DNA of 64,000 nucleotides from Pseudomonas fluorescens (GTDB lineage Bacteria > Pseudomonadota > Gammaproteobacteria > Pseudomonadales > Pseudomonadaceae): positions 496,001 through 560,000 of the forward strand of contig NZ_CABVIR010000002.1 in assembly GCF_902498065.1 (NCBI RefSeq). The letters run 5' to 3'. This document shows, piece after piece, positions 1 to 8,986 of this stretch. Under the pieces are notes generated by a model. The model saw nothing but the letters and a program-made list of their open reading frames with translations, ran no database searches and was not told where the DNA came from. The first letter of the stretch is position 1. Each line of letters begins with the position of its first letter. The position numbers and the translations under genes were made by a program.

Positions 1-276
1 CGTGAACTGGCGCAAAGCGTCGGCGTCGAAGGGCCTACCCTGGCACGGTTGCTCGACAGCCTGGAAAGCCAGGGCCTGGTTCAGCGCCAGGCAGTACTGG
101 AAGACCGCCGGGCGAAAAAAATCGTCCTCTGTGCACCGGCCCGTCCCCTGATCGAACAAATTGAAACCATTGCCACACAACTGCGCCACGAGCTGTTCGA
201 TGGTGTCGATGAGGCGGATTTGAAGGTCTGCATGCGGGTTCATGGGCACATTCTGGCCAACCTGGAAAAATCTTGA
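1..276 (+). CDS. MarR-family transcriptional regulator, C-terminal part (5' end outside window)
   Basis: The frame is open from the first base to a TGA and encodes about 91 residues. The start of the visible part is the recognition helix and wing of a MarR winged helix: a Val-Gly-Val-Glu-Gly-Pro-Thr-Leu-Ala-Arg-Leu-Leu-Asp stretch, then Leu-Glu-Ser-Gln-Gly-Leu-Val-Gln-Arg and the wing motif Glu-Asp-Arg-Arg-Ala-Lys. A long C-terminal dimerisation helix follows. MarR proteins are dimeric repressors, often of efflux or stress genes. The target cannot be told because the upstream neighbour is outside the window. Confidence 0.85.
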   Translation, partial: RELAQSVGVEGPTLARLLDSLESQGLVQRQAVLEDRRAKKIVLCAPARPLIEQIETIATQLRHELFDGVDEADLKVCMRVHGHILANLEKS

Positions 277-403
277 GGCATAAGCAGGCGCCGGCTTTTT
301 GAGATACCCCGTTGGGCAGACTATAAAGAACTACTAGGCAATATCGTGTTCGTACCGGATGTGCGAACACGCACTGGTTGGTCTGGTTATTTAAGGGATG
401 CTC
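277..403. other. Intergenic region with a short inverted repeat
   Basis: This 127-base gap contains a 7-base inverted repeat, GTGTTCG at 346-352 and CGAACAC at 364-370, with an 11-base spacer. It could be an operator for the preceding regulator or a weak hairpin. There is no T-run, so an intrinsic terminator is unlikely. The function is unknown. Confidence 0.3.
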
Positions 404-2149
404 ATGCTCGAGAGTTGGCACGTTGTATTGCGGTGTTGCGCCAGGCTGCTGCTGGCCGGTGGGGCTGTCACCTACTCGGCATTGGCGCCAGCGCTGGGCC
501 TGGGGGAGATCACCCTGCATTCGGCGCTCAATCAACCGTTGCGTGCCGACATCGCGCTGGTGGATGCCGCCGGTCTTGAGGAGGGCGAGCTGTCCGTCAG
601 CCTGGCGACGGCAGACGAGTTCAGCCGTGCGGGTGTCGAGCGGGTATTCTTTCTCAATGATCTGAAATTCACGCCGATCCTGCGGGGTAACCGCAGCCTG
701 ATCCGGGTGAGCTCCAACAAAGCGGTCAACGAACCCTTCCTGAATTTTCTGGTGCAGCTTAATCAGCCGAACGGTCGTGTGCTGCGCGAGTACACCGTAC
801 TGATCGATCCTCCGGGAGCGCCCGGGGTTGTTCCGGTCACTGACGAACCGTCCGCCAGCTCACCGAACTCTCCATTCCCGAGCGTTACACCTGCCGCTGC
901 GCCTCGACCCGCGACGAAAAAAGCGGCCCAGCCGAAAGTTGAGCCACCGGCCGCTGTACCGGTGATTGATCCCGGCGCAGAACAACTGGCCGCCAGCGTG
1001 CTGCAAAATCAGCAATTGCAAAAAACCGCCGATGAGTTGAATGCAAAGCTGCAGGCTCAGGACGAACAGATCGCCGGTCAGAAAAAACAGATTACCGAAC
1101 TGCAAACCCGTTTGGCGGAGGTTCAACAAGCGCCGCCGGTCACGCCGCAAACAGTGGTGCCCGCCCCTGTCGCGGTGCAAGAGCCCGAGGCATTCAACTG
1201 GCCGCTGATTATCGGGTTGCTGGCGCTGCTGGCGTTGCTGTTGTCGGGGTTGTTTGTTCGTCGGCAACGACAGCAGGTTCAGGCAGTGCCCGAAGATTCC
1301 CCGGTTTTACCGTTGCAACATGAGCCCGTGCTTGATCGAGCCGCAGCGCCGACTGTGAAGGTCGCTCCCGTCCATCACGAAGAGACGCCGTCTGGCGATG
1401 TGCTGGAGGGCGTAGGCATCTACTTGGCGTATGGCCGTTTTTCCGAAGCAGCGGCATTGTTGCGAGAAGCCTTGGCCAAGGAACCACAGCGCACGGATCT
1501 GGCGGTGCAACTGCTGGAAGTCCTCGGTAAACAGGGGGATGTGTCAGCCTATGACGCACAGGAAAGCAGTCTGCGAGACGCAGGGTTCGACCCTCAATCA
1601 CTTCAGGATATTCGTGCCCGCTTTCCCAAATTGAACAGTGTGGCGCCTGCAGTGGCTGCGCCGGTTACCCATCCGATGACATCCGAGGGTGCGTCCGCTG
1701 ATGAATTTCAGTTGAATCTGGATGACCTGTCGATGGATTCCAATTGGGACCTGGTCAGCCCCTTCGACCCTGCTAAACCTTTGGACGAACCTCTCAAGCC
1801 GGCAGAACCGGCGTTCACCTCGAACCTGCACGTTTTGCCCGATGTGTACGAGATGCCTGAAGAGCCGACGCTCGACGAGTCCGAGCTGGAATGGGGCGCC
1901 GAACCTGATTCACAGGCGCTGGACGATGATTTTCTTAACGCATTCAGCGAGGCCGGCGAGTTACTGGAGCTTGAGCCATTGGGTCAGGAGCACGCTGGGC
2001 TGAACAGCGCCGGCAAGCTCGAACAGGCCCAGACCTGCATCGATGACGGCGATCTCGACAGCGCGATAGAACTGCTCAACGAGTTGCTCAAGGACGGTGA
2101 TGAGCCACTCAAACAGACTGCTCGGACTTTGTTGGCCGGTATCCGCTGA
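404..2149 (+). CDS. FimV/HubP-family polar protein (short FimV-like paralogue)
   Basis: About 581 residues. A hydrophobic N-terminal signal is followed by the FimV N-terminal domain (roughly residues 30-120; LGEITLHSALNQPL at its start), a Pro/Ala-rich linker, a coiled coil (about 200-245), one transmembrane segment (about 264-286), a TPR-like helical region and an acidic tail. The protein ends in the FimV C-terminal motif (DDGDLDSAIELLNELL), which binds partners in the polar landmark proteins FimV and HubP. It is much shorter than classical Pseudomonas FimV and no LysM domain was recognised, so it is probably a paralogue. An ATG lies at 398, but AAGGG at 393-397 abuts it and sits six bases before the ATG at 404, so 404 is preferred. 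A role in polar localisation, twitching or envelope organisation is inferred from the family. Confidence 0.8.
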   Translation: MLESWHVVLRCCARLLLAGGAVTYSALAPALGLGEITLHSALNQPLRADIALVDAAGLEEGELSVSLATADEFSRAGVERVFFLNDLKFTPILRGNRSLIRVSSNKAVNEPFLNFLVQLNQPNGRVLREYTVLIDPPGAPGVVPVTDEPSASSPNSPFPSVTPAAAPRPATKKAAQPKVEPPAAVPVIDPGAEQLAASVLQNQQLQKTADELNAKLQAQDEQIAGQKKQITELQTRLAEVQQAPPVTPQTVVPAPVAVQEPEAFNWPLIIGLLALLALLLSGLFVRRQRQQVQAVPEDSPVLPLQHEPVLDRAAAPTVKVAPVHHEETPSGDVLEGVGIYLAYGRFSEAAALLREALAKEPQRTDLAVQLLEVLGKQGDVSAYDAQESSLRDAGFDPQSLQDIRARFPKLNSVAPAVAAPVTHPMTSEGASADEFQLNLDDLSMDSNWDLVSPFDPAKPLDEPLKPAEPAFTSNLHVLPDVYEMPEEPTLDESELEWGAEPDSQALDDDFLNAFSEAGELLELEPLGQEHAGLNSAGKLEQAQTCIDDGDLDSAIELLNELLKDGDEPLKQTARTLLAGIR

Positions 2150-2194
2150 CGCTCTATCATGGCGCTGCCCCTTGGCTCAGGAGTTTCGCCCGTC

Positions 2195-2482
2195 ATGACC
2201 GCGCATAAACCGGAAATCGTCATCACTTATTGCACGCAATGCCAATGGCTGTTGCGTGCAGCCTGGTTGGCGCAAGAACTGCTCAGTACCTTTGGCGACG
2301 ATTTGGGCAAGGTGTCGCTGGTGCCTGGCACCGGTGGGATTTTTCATATTGTCTGTGACGATGTGCAGATCTGGGAGCGCAAGGCGGACGGCGGTTTCCC
2401 TGAGGCCAAGGTGCTCAAGCAGCGGGTCCGCGATCAGATTGATCCGGACCGCGACCTCGGGCACAACGACCGCATTCAGTGA
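2195..2482 (+). CDS. SelT/SelW/SelH family thioredoxin-like (Rdx) protein
   Basis: 95 residues. Near the N-terminus, after a first beta strand, is the CTQC redox motif, the bacterial Cys-x-x-Cys version of the selenoprotein W active site. The rest follows the Rdx fold, with a Trp-Leu-Leu-Arg-Ala helix and a typical PGTGGIFHI strand. The family is a small thiol-redox group of unsettled substrate. The start at 2195 has AGGAG upstream; an earlier in-frame ATG at 2159 would add a non-conserved leader. The gene lies 45 bases after the FimV-like gene and may be co-transcribed with it. Its last seven bases overlap the end of the convergent transporter gene. Confidence 0.85.
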   Translation: MTAHKPEIVITYCTQCQWLLRAAWLAQELLSTFGDDLGKVSLVPGTGGIFHIVCDDVQIWERKADGGFPEAKVLKQRVRDQIDPDRDLGHNDRIQ

Positions 2483-3369
2483 GACGCCGCTTCGACCGCC
2501 ACGGTCTTCTTGCTTGAACCGCCAGAGAGCCTGCTGGACACAACAATTGCGACGATGATCAACACGCCGCCGATCAGCATGCGCAGCGTCGGGTTTTCAT
2601 CGAACAGCAGCCAGGCCATGGTGATGCCATACACCGGCTCCAGGGCGAACACCACCGCAGCGGTCCGCGCCTTGATCACCGCGAGGCTGGCGACGAACAG
2701 ACTGTGAGCGACGCCGGTGCAGAATATTCCCAGCAGGCCGATCCACAGCCAATCGATGGTGCGTACTTCGCTCAGTTGCGGTGCCGCCACCGGTAGCAAA
2801 CACAGCGCGACCACCACGTTCTGACACAACGCAGCCTGCACCGGCGGAATTCGCCCGGAACTGGCGCGGTTGGTCAGTGACAGCAAAGCGAACAGCAGAC
2901 CGGAACCTATCGCCCACAACAGGCCGGTAGTGGCGCCGCTGGCCAGATCGAAGTCAGGCGTGACCAGCACCAGCCCGATACTCACCAGCACCACCAGCAG
3001 GATTTCATTGGCGCGAATGCGCTCGCGGAAAATCAACCCTTCCAGGATCACGGTGAACGCGGGGAAACTGGCGAAACCGAGGGTTGCGATCGCCACGCCC
3101 GCCACTTTTACCGCAATGAAGAAACTCACCCAGTGCCCGGCCAGCAGCAAACCGCTGAGCAGCAATCGGCGCCAGTCCACGGCGTCGAGTTTTTGCCAGC
3201 GGGTGTGGCTGGCAAACCGCGCGAAAATGGCCAGGGCGAGCACGGCAAAGGCTGCACGACCGAAGACGATAACGGCGGGGGAGGCGGCGGCCAGTTTGCC
3301 GAACACACCGGTCAGGCCAAACATCAATGCGCCGATATGCAGTGCGCCCAGGGCGGTACGGGGAGTCAT
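2476..3369 (-). CDS. EamA/DMT-superfamily transporter
   Basis: 297 residues, almost entirely hydrophobic, with about ten predicted membrane segments arranged as two EamA repeats (roughly residues 5-140 and 150-285). The second repeat carries a typical FALEPVYG motif. Members export amino acids, nucleobases or other small metabolites from the inner membrane; the substrate cannot be predicted. The ATG at 3369 follows AAGGA at the right distance. An upstream in-frame ATG at 3390 is less likely because it lacks that spacing. The gene reads away from the AraC gene on its right and could be its target. Confidence 0.88.
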   Translation of the reverse strand: MTPRTALGALHIGALMFGLTGVFGKLAAASPAVIVFGRAAFAVLALAIFARFASHTRWQKLDAVDWRRLLLSGLLLAGHWVSFFIAVKVAGVAIATLGFASFPAFTVILEGLIFRERIRANEILLVVLVSIGLVLVTPDFDLASGATTGLLWAIGSGLLFALLSLTNRASSGRIPPVQAALCQNVVVALCLLPVAAPQLSEVRTIDWLWIGLLGIFCTGVAHSLFVASLAVIKARTAAVVFALEPVYGITMAWLLFDENPTLRMLIGGVLIIVAIVVSSRLSGGSSKKTVAVEAASH

Positions 3370-3447
3370 TGCGATCCTTAATAAACACAACCGACAGAGG
3401 TGCAGTCTAGAGCGCTGGCGGCACGCCTGTCTGTCGCCAGACTCGCA

Positions 3448-4206
3448 TCATTTGTCGCCAGCCTCGCGCCGCAATTTGCCGGGCGAGACGCCGAACTCCC
3501 GCAACACTGCCGCTGAAAATGCACTTTGAGAGCTGTAGCCGACCCGGCTGGCAATTTCGCCTATGGGCAACGTCGAATCGCGCAACATGGCCACGGCCCT
3601 GTGCAAACGACGACTGCGAATGTAGTCCATCGGCGTCTGCCCGCATTCAGCGACAAACCGCGCATGCAGCCGAGCGCTGGACAGCCCGGCAATGCGCGCC
3701 AGATCGGCCACCTGCAGCGGGTAGGCCGCGTATTGATCGATGTGCGAATTCAATGCGGCGTACGGCAGACGCCGGCCGCCCGGCACTCCGGTTTTGGCGT
3801 TGTTGAGGCTGGCCAGCAACAGCACCGCGCCTTGTTGGGCGATCAGCGGGTCGCTGACCTGACTGCCCGCCAGCCAACTGACCAATTGGCTTTGCCCGGC
3901 ATCCAGCGGCAGGCGCCCGGCGTTGTCGAGCAAGCGACGGCTGGCATCGGCGTGCTCGCCAAGGGATTGCGCCACCCATTGATCGCTCGGTACGTCCAGC
4001 ACCAGGCAGCGGCTGCCATTGGGGCTGCCGCACGCATGATGGAACCCGGACGGGACCACGACGAAACTCTGCTGAACCACCTGACTGCCATGCCCGTCGA
4101 CCTCGAAATCCAGCGCGCCCGAGAGCCCGAACACCAGTTGCGCGTGGTCGTGACTGTGGACGATCAGGTCGTGAGTGTATTGGCGCAGCGTGAGGATCGG
4201 TCTCAT
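3448..4206 (-). CDS. AraC-family transcriptional regulator with cupin sensor domain
   Basis: 252 residues. The N-terminal half is an AraC-type cupin (H-x-H near HSHDHAQLVFGLSG). The C-terminal roughly 95 residues form the two helix-turn-helix AraC DNA-binding domain, with a first HTH around LQVADLARIAGLSSARLHARF and a second HTH ending in the diagnostic IASRVGYSSQSAFSAAVLREFGVSP. The ATG at 4206 has GGGAGA nine bases upstream. A longer frame to 4293 lacks family similarity in the extra residues. The EamA gene 78 bases downstream on the same strand is a plausible regulated or co-transcribed partner. Confidence 0.9.
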   Translation of the reverse strand: MRPILTLRQYTHDLIVHSHDHAQLVFGLSGALDFEVDGHGSQVVQQSFVVVPSGFHHACGSPNGSRCLVLDVPSDQWVAQSLGEHADASRRLLDNAGRLPLDAGQSQLVSWLAGSQVSDPLIAQQGAVLLLASLNNAKTGVPGGRRLPYAALNSHIDQYAAYPLQVADLARIAGLSSARLHARFVAECGQTPMDYIRSRRLHRAVAMLRDSTLPIGEIASRVGYSSQSAFSAAVLREFGVSPGKLRREAGDK

Positions 4207-4341
4207 CGCAGGTCTCCCGATTAAGGCCGCCAGTCTACACCGCGAGGGCTCACGTGCGCTGTCACAGGACTGACTTGTGACTGTCATGGGCAATTAACCC
4301 GACCGGCGCAAGCTTGCAAAAACAATCGCAGAGGGTTGCCC

Positions 4342-5157
4342 ATGACCAGCGCCGAGCTCGCCAAACCCAGTCGTAAGCAACGTGTGCGGACCTTGTGGAT
4401 TTCCGATGTGCATCTGGGCACCCGGGATTGCCAGGCCGAGCACTTGTCGCAGTTCCTCAAGGGCTACCACGCGGACAAGATCTACCTGGTCGGCGACATC
4501 ATCGATGGCTGGAAACTGCGTGGCGGCATGTACTGGCCTCAGGCCCACACCAACGTCATCCGTCGCCTGTTGACCATGAGCAAGCGCGGCACTGAGGTGA
4601 TTTATGTCACGGGCAATCACGACGAATTCCTGCGCCGTTACTCGAAGCTGATTCTGGGCAATATTCAATTGGTGGATGAAGCGGTGCACGTGACCGCCGA
4701 CGGCCGTCATTTGCTGGTGATCCACGGCGATCAGTTCGACGTGATCACCCGCTATCACCGCTGGCTGGCCTTTCTCGGCGACTCGGCCTATGAATTCACC
4801 CTGACCCTCAACCGCTGGCTCAACCATTGGCGCGCCCGGTATGGCTACGGCTACTGGTCCTTGTCGGCGTACCTCAAGCACAAAGTGAAAACCGCAGTCA
4901 GTTTCATCAGCGATTTTGAAGAAGCCATCGCCCACGAATGCGTCAAACGCGAATTGCATGGCGTGGTGTGCGGGCACATTCACCATGCCGAGATTCGCAA
5001 GGTCGGCGGGGTGGATTACCTCAATTGCGGGGATTGGGTGGAATCGTGCACGGCGCTGATCGAGCATTGGGATGGTTCGATCGAGTTGTACCGGTTGGCG
5101 GATGCCCAGGCGCGGGAGGCGGAGTTGAAAGCCGTTAAAATCGCGGAGCCGGCTTGA
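4342..5157 (+). CDS. UDP-2,3-diacylglucosamine diphosphatase-like metallophosphoesterase
   Basis: 271 residues. All motifs of the calcineurin-like phosphoesterase fold are present in order: DVHLG near residue 20, GDIIDGW near 51, GNHDE near 91, HGDQFD near 131 and GHIHHAEI near 211. The first four supply the dinuclear metal site. The internal helical region and C-terminal NCGDWVESCTAL resemble the LpxH-like family that acts on UDP-2,3-diacylglucosamine in lipid A synthesis. This protein is longer than canonical LpxH and may be a paralogue with another substrate. The start at 4342 follows GAGGG with a six-base gap; a TTG two codons earlier is rejected. Confidence 0.82.
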   Translation: MTSAELAKPSRKQRVRTLWISDVHLGTRDCQAEHLSQFLKGYHADKIYLVGDIIDGWKLRGGMYWPQAHTNVIRRLLTMSKRGTEVIYVTGNHDEFLRRYSKLILGNIQLVDEAVHVTADGRHLLVIHGDQFDVITRYHRWLAFLGDSAYEFTLTLNRWLNHWRARYGYGYWSLSAYLKHKVKTAVSFISDFEEAIAHECVKRELHGVVCGHIHHAEIRKVGGVDYLNCGDWVESCTALIEHWDGSIELYRLADAQAREAELKAVKIAEPA

Positions 5158-5183
5158 AAGTCAGCGTGTCGGCGCTGGCCTGA

Positions 5184-5271
5184 TCGCGGGCAAGCCCGCT
5201 CCCACAGGATTCTCGGGCGTTCACAGATTTTGGGTTCACCCCAATTACTGTGGGAGCGGGCTTGCCCGCGA
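5184..5271. repeat. REPIN (inverted pair of REP palindromes)
   Basis: Two 24-base REP units in opposite orientation face each other, TCGCGGGCAAGCCCGCTCCC at the left and its reverse complement at the right, separated by about 40 bases. It lies in the gap between convergent genes, as usual for these elements. REPINs are non-autonomous and mobilised by RAYT transposases; no RAYT gene lies in this window. Confidence 0.88.
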
Positions 5272-5299
5272 TGAGGTCAGACCAGACACCCCTGATTCA

Positions 5300-5890
5300 T
5301 CAGGCCGGCGCGTGCGCCTCCATCGCCGCTGTGTAAATTGAATGCTTGGGATGAGCAAACAACCGCTCCATCATCGGCTCAAAGAAGCTCAGCGGTAACG
5401 TCTCGTAAGCCGGATCAAACGCTGCCGCATCATACTTCGCGCAAAATTCGATGGTCGCCTGATACTGCGGATGCCCACTGAATTGCTCGCGTAAATGCCG
5501 GTCCATCCCCAAGTGATGGAAAAAGTAGTAACCCTGGAAAATCCCGTGTTTCTCCACCATCCACAGATTCTCGGCGCTGACGAACGGCTTGAGGATCGCC
5601 GCCGCGATGTCCGGGTGGTTGTAGGAGCCCAACGTGTCACCGATGTCGTGAAGCAGGGCGCACACCACGTACTCTTCGTCGCGGCCATCGCGCCAGGCGC
5701 GGCTGGCGGTTTGCAGGGAGTGGGTCAGACGATCCACCGGGAAACCGCCAAAATCACCCTCCAACAGTTTCAGGTGCGCCACAATCCGTGTCGGTAATTG
5801 TCTTGCGTAGGCACTGAAGTCAGCGGCGATGATCGCCCAGTCTTCTTGCGTGCCGTCCTGCATGTGGGTGAAACGGGCGTTGGCATTCAT
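5300..5890 (-). CDS. HD-domain protein, possibly mixed-valent di-iron oxygenase type (PhnZ-like)
   Basis: 196 residues with an HD fold. Candidate metal ligands are His57 in a HSLQTASRA motif, His81-Asp82 in LLHDIGD, His92, His115 or His125/126, and Asp154. The HSLQTA...DEE...ALLHDIGD pattern resembles the PhnZ/TmpB branch of HD proteins, which are oxygenases using a mixed-valent di-iron site, more than ordinary HD phosphohydrolases. The 24-residue spacing from the first His to the HD pair fits that branch. No phosphonate genes are nearby, so the substrate is unknown. The gene is followed on the same strand by a REPIN and preceded by the Mpo1-like gene, 29 bases away, probably in one operon. 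Confidence 0.72.
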   Translation of the reverse strand: MNANARFTHMQDGTQEDWAIIAADFSAYARQLPTRIVAHLKLLEGDFGGFPVDRLTHSLQTASRAWRDGRDEEYVVCALLHDIGDTLGSYNHPDIAAAILKPFVSAENLWMVEKHGIFQGYYFFHHLGMDRHLREQFSGHPQYQATIEFCAKYDAAAFDPAYETLPLSFFEPMMERLFAHPKHSIYTAAMEAHAPA

Positions 5891-5919
5891 CGGCTAGTCT
5901 CTCTTTTTGTTGGCTGCGC

Positions 5920-6231
5920 CTAGAAAGGCACGCGACCCAGAATCATGTCGCGGTACATCACGAAATCGCCGAGCAGGCTGTAGAACGGATGTTGAAAGGT
6001 GGCAGGACGATTCTTTTCAAAAAAGAAATGCCCGACCCAGGCGAAGCTGTAGCCTGCCAGCGGTAAGGCCAGCAGCCATAGCCAGGCCCCTTTGCCAATG
6101 GTCAGGGCCAGAATGAAAATCACCAGTGTCGTGCCGATAAAGTGCAATCGTCGGCAGGTACTGTTGCTGTGCTCACTGAGGTAATACGGGTAAAACTCAG
6201 TGAAGCTGTTGAAACGCTTGATGTTTTCCAC
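5920..6231 (-). CDS. Mpo1-like (DUF962/YGL010w) membrane protein
   Basis: About 103 residues from a GTG start. Two hydrophobic segments follow a conserved FTEFYPYYLSEHSN motif. RRLHFIGT and GHFFFEKNRPATFQHP supply the conserved histidines of the DUF962/Mpo1 family, whose yeast member is an Fe-dependent 2-hydroxy fatty acid dioxygenase of the ER membrane. Bacterial members have no settled role. An upstream in-frame ATG at 6312 would add 27 residues that do not look like the family, so the GTG at 6231 is preferred, though the start is uncertain. The gene probably shares a transcript with the downstream HD gene. Confidence 0.78.
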   Translation of the reverse strand: MENIKRFNSFTEFYPYYLSEHSNSTCRRLHFIGTTLVIFILALTIGKGAWLWLLALPLAGYSFAWVGHFFFEKNRPATFQHPFYSLLGDFVMYRDMILGRVPF

Positions 6232-6391
6232 GACTGCGATCTCTGTGGTTATTGTTCTGACTGCAAGTTGTTCTGCGGGTAGCTTATTTGAGTCTAGAGT
6301 GATCATTGGCATCAGCCAGTGACATTGGGCGCCACTTTAGTATCCTTCGGAAATTGGCCGTAGCATGCGGCTCACCATGTAAGTAAACGCC

Positions 6392-7453
6392 ATGAGCGAA
6401 CGAACGACTTCTGCAAGCTGGGCGATGGGGATTGTCAAAGCACTGGAGATGGACGGCCTGGATTGCCGGGTTCTGTTCAAGCAGCTGGGGCTCGACTACG
6501 CGTCACTGGACGATCCTGATGCGCGCTTCCCGCAAGATTCCATGACACGACTGTGGCAGCGCGCGGTCGAGCTGTCCGGCAACCCGGCAATTGGCCTGAA
6601 CATGGGCAAGGTGGTGCGACCGGCGTCCTTCCATGTGGCCGGGTATGCCTTGATGTCCAGTCAGACCCTGGCCGAAGGCTTTCAGCGGCTGGTGCGTTAT
6701 CAGCGGATCATCGCCGAAAGTGCTGACCTGAGTTTTCGCCTGCTGGATGAGGGGTATGCACTGATTCTGACGGTCCACGGCGACCACCTGCCGCCGACCC
6801 GACAAAGTGCCGAAGCGTCACTGGCCTGTGCGCTGGCGCTGTGCGGCTGGCTGACCGGGCGCACCCTGCAACCGCGCAAGGTGCTGGTTCAGGGCGAACA
6901 GCCCGCCGATCTCGAACCGTACAAACAAGCCTTCCATGCCCCGCTGGTGTTCAACGCGCCTTATGACGCACTGATTTTCGAGCGCGCCGACATGGAAGCA
7001 CCGCTGCCGACCGCCAACGAGGCCATGGCGCTGCTGCATGACCGTTTTGCCGGGGAATACCTGGCGCGGTTTTCCGAAAGCCGCGTGACCCACAAGGCGC
7101 GTCAGGTGTTGTGCCGTTTACTGCCCCAGGGCGAGCCCAAGCGCGATACCGTGGCGCAGACGCTGCATTTGTCGCAACGGACGTTGCAGCGGCGCTTGCA
7201 GGAAGAGGGCACGAGTTTTCAGACGCTGCTCGATGACACCCGACGCGAGTTGGCCGAGCAGTATCTGGCGCAACCGAGCATGACCCTGCTGGAAATTGCC
7301 TACCTGTTGGGGTTCGCTGATCCAAGTAACTTCTTCCGTGCCTTCCGACGCTGGTTCGATGCCACACCCGGCGAATACCGGGCGCGGCTGATGGAGGCGC
7401 CGAACGAGGTCAGTGACGCCAGAACGCCGGAATACACAGAACAAACACCGTAA
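6392..7453 (+). CDS. AraC-family transcriptional regulator (OruR/ArgR-like, Arabinose_bd sensor domain)
   Basis: 353 residues. The N-terminal two thirds match the alpha-helical Arabinose_bd-type sensor seen in OruR-like regulators (motifs GLNMGKVVRPASFHVAGYALMSS and AEGFQRLVRYQRI). The C-terminal AraC domain has LHLSQRTLQRRLQEEGTSF in the first helix-turn-helix and IAYLLGFADPSNFFRAFRRW in the second. The ligand is unknown. The last 44 bases overlap the 3' end of the convergent trkH gene, an unusually long convergent overlap. Confidence 0.88.
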   Translation: MSERTTSASWAMGIVKALEMDGLDCRVLFKQLGLDYASLDDPDARFPQDSMTRLWQRAVELSGNPAIGLNMGKVVRPASFHVAGYALMSSQTLAEGFQRLVRYQRIIAESADLSFRLLDEGYALILTVHGDHLPPTRQSAEASLACALALCGWLTGRTLQPRKVLVQGEQPADLEPYKQAFHAPLVFNAPYDALIFERADMEAPLPTANEAMALLHDRFAGEYLARFSESRVTHKARQVLCRLLPQGEPKRDTVAQTLHLSQRTLQRRLQEEGTSFQTLLDDTRRELAEQYLAQPSMTLLEIAYLLGFADPSNFFRAFRRWFDATPGEYRARLMEAPNEVSDARTPEYTEQTP

Positions 7454-8864
7454 TGATCTCCAGTCGGCCGAGCAGCATGCCGAACGACAGAATCCACTTG
7501 GCGGCGTCCGGCAGGGTGGCGAAGTTGCCCGCCGGGCCGATGGTTTCGCCCAGCCCCGGACCGACGCCGGACACGGTACTGGCTGCCCCCGTCAGCGCCG
7601 TCATCCAGTCCACACCGAGCAGCGACAGCAACAGTGCGATCACGCAGATGGTGATGGCGAAGAAGAACGAAAAGGTCAGGATCGAACGCACGATCTCTTC
7701 GTCGAGGCGGTGACCGTTGTACTTCTGCTTGATCACCGCGCGCGGGTGAATCAACTGGTTAAGGTTGGCCTTGAGCAGAATGTAGGCGACCTGGAAACGA
7801 AAAATCTTGATCCCCCCTGCGGTCGATCCCGAGCAACCGCCGACGAAACCCAGATAAAAGAACAGCATCAGCGAGAAATTACCCCACAGGCTGTAGTCCC
7901 CGAGTGCGAAACCGGTGGTCGTCACCACCGACGTCACGTTCAGCGCCACATGCCGCAACGCTTCCAGCCAATGCAGCTGGGTGGTCCACCAGTACCAGGT
8001 GCCCAGCACCAGCCACGTCACCAGCAGCATGCCGAGCAAGCCTTGCACTTGCTGATCCTTGATCAGCGCCCGGCGGTTACCGCGCAAGGTCGCCACGTAC
8101 AGGGTGAACGGCAGGCTGCCGAGAATCATGATCACGATCGCTACCCAGTGCACCGCCGGTTGCGTCCACTTGGCCAGTGACTGATCGGAGGTGGAGAAAC
8201 CGCCGGTGGAAATCGCCGACATCGCGTGGTTGATCGCATCGAACGGACTCATCCCGGCCCACCAGAACGCCAGGCTGCCGAAAATGGTGATGCCGACGTA
8301 GGCCGCTACGATCAAACGCGCCACCATGTGCGAACGGGGCATGACTTTTTCGGAACGGTCCGACGACTCGGTCTGAAACAGCCGCATGCCGCCGATGCGC
8401 AGCAGTGGCAAAATCGCGACGGCCATGCCGATAAAGCCGATGCCGCCGATCCAGTGCAGCAATGAGCGCCACATCAGGATGCCGGGGGACATGTCATCGA
8501 GATGATTGAGTACCGTTGAGCCGGTGGCGGTGATGCCGGACATGCTTTCGAAGAATGAGTCGGTGTAGCTGATGTGCTGGGTCAACAGGAATGGCAGCGC
8601 CGCAAATATGCACACCACCAGCCAGCTACTGACGGTCAACAGGTACATGTCCCGCGGGCGCAGGTGCACGTGCTCGGGGCGACCTGGGATCACCAGCGCC
8701 AGACCGGCGACAAAGGTGATCATGCTGGCCCAGAGGAACGACGGCAGGTCGCCGGTGCGTTCGAAAATCACCAGTGTGGCCATGGGCACGACCATGGCGA
8801 TAGCCAGCGTGATCAGGAAGAGGCCGATGATGAAACCAATGAGACGTAAGGTCGGCAACGCCAT
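7410..8864 (-). CDS. trkH: TrkH-family potassium uptake membrane protein
   Basis: 484 residues, the usual length for TrkH. Four repeated M1-P-M2 units are visible. Their selectivity-filter loops include SGITATGST, MSAISTGGFSTSD, SVVTTTGFALGD and STVSGVGPGLGE, each with the filter glycine. The C-terminus (GRLEIITVFVLCIPAFWRH) is diagnostic. TrkH forms the K+-conducting subunit and works with the peripheral regulator TrkA, which is not in the window. The chosen ATG at 8864 begins MALPTLRLIGFIIGLF; an earlier in-frame start at 8933 would add a non-conserved leader. Confidence 0.93.
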   Translation of the reverse strand: MALPTLRLIGFIIGLFLITLAIAMVVPMATLVIFERTGDLPSFLWASMITFVAGLALVIPGRPEHVHLRPRDMYLLTVSSWLVVCIFAALPFLLTQHISYTDSFFESMSGITATGSTVLNHLDDMSPGILMWRSLLHWIGGIGFIGMAVAILPLLRIGGMRLFQTESSDRSEKVMPRSHMVARLIVAAYVGITIFGSLAFWWAGMSPFDAINHAMSAISTGGFSTSDQSLAKWTQPAVHWVAIVIMILGSLPFTLYVATLRGNRRALIKDQQVQGLLGMLLVTWLVLGTWYWWTTQLHWLEALRHVALNVTSVVTTTGFALGDYSLWGNFSLMLFFYLGFVGGCSGSTAGGIKIFRFQVAYILLKANLNQLIHPRAVIKQKYNGHRLDEEIVRSILTFSFFFAITICVIALLLSLLGVDWMTALTGAASTVSGVGPGLGETIGPAGNFATLPDAAKWILSFGMLLGRLEIITVFVLCIPAFWRH

Positions 8865-8986
8865 GAAGTCCGCTCGGGCTGAAAGTAGGAAGGGCGCCAT
8901 TCTACCCGTGGGGCAGGGCATGTAAACCGGCATCCCCGTGGCACTTGCAGCTAGAATAGCCAGACATTTTTTTCAGGAGGTGGCCG

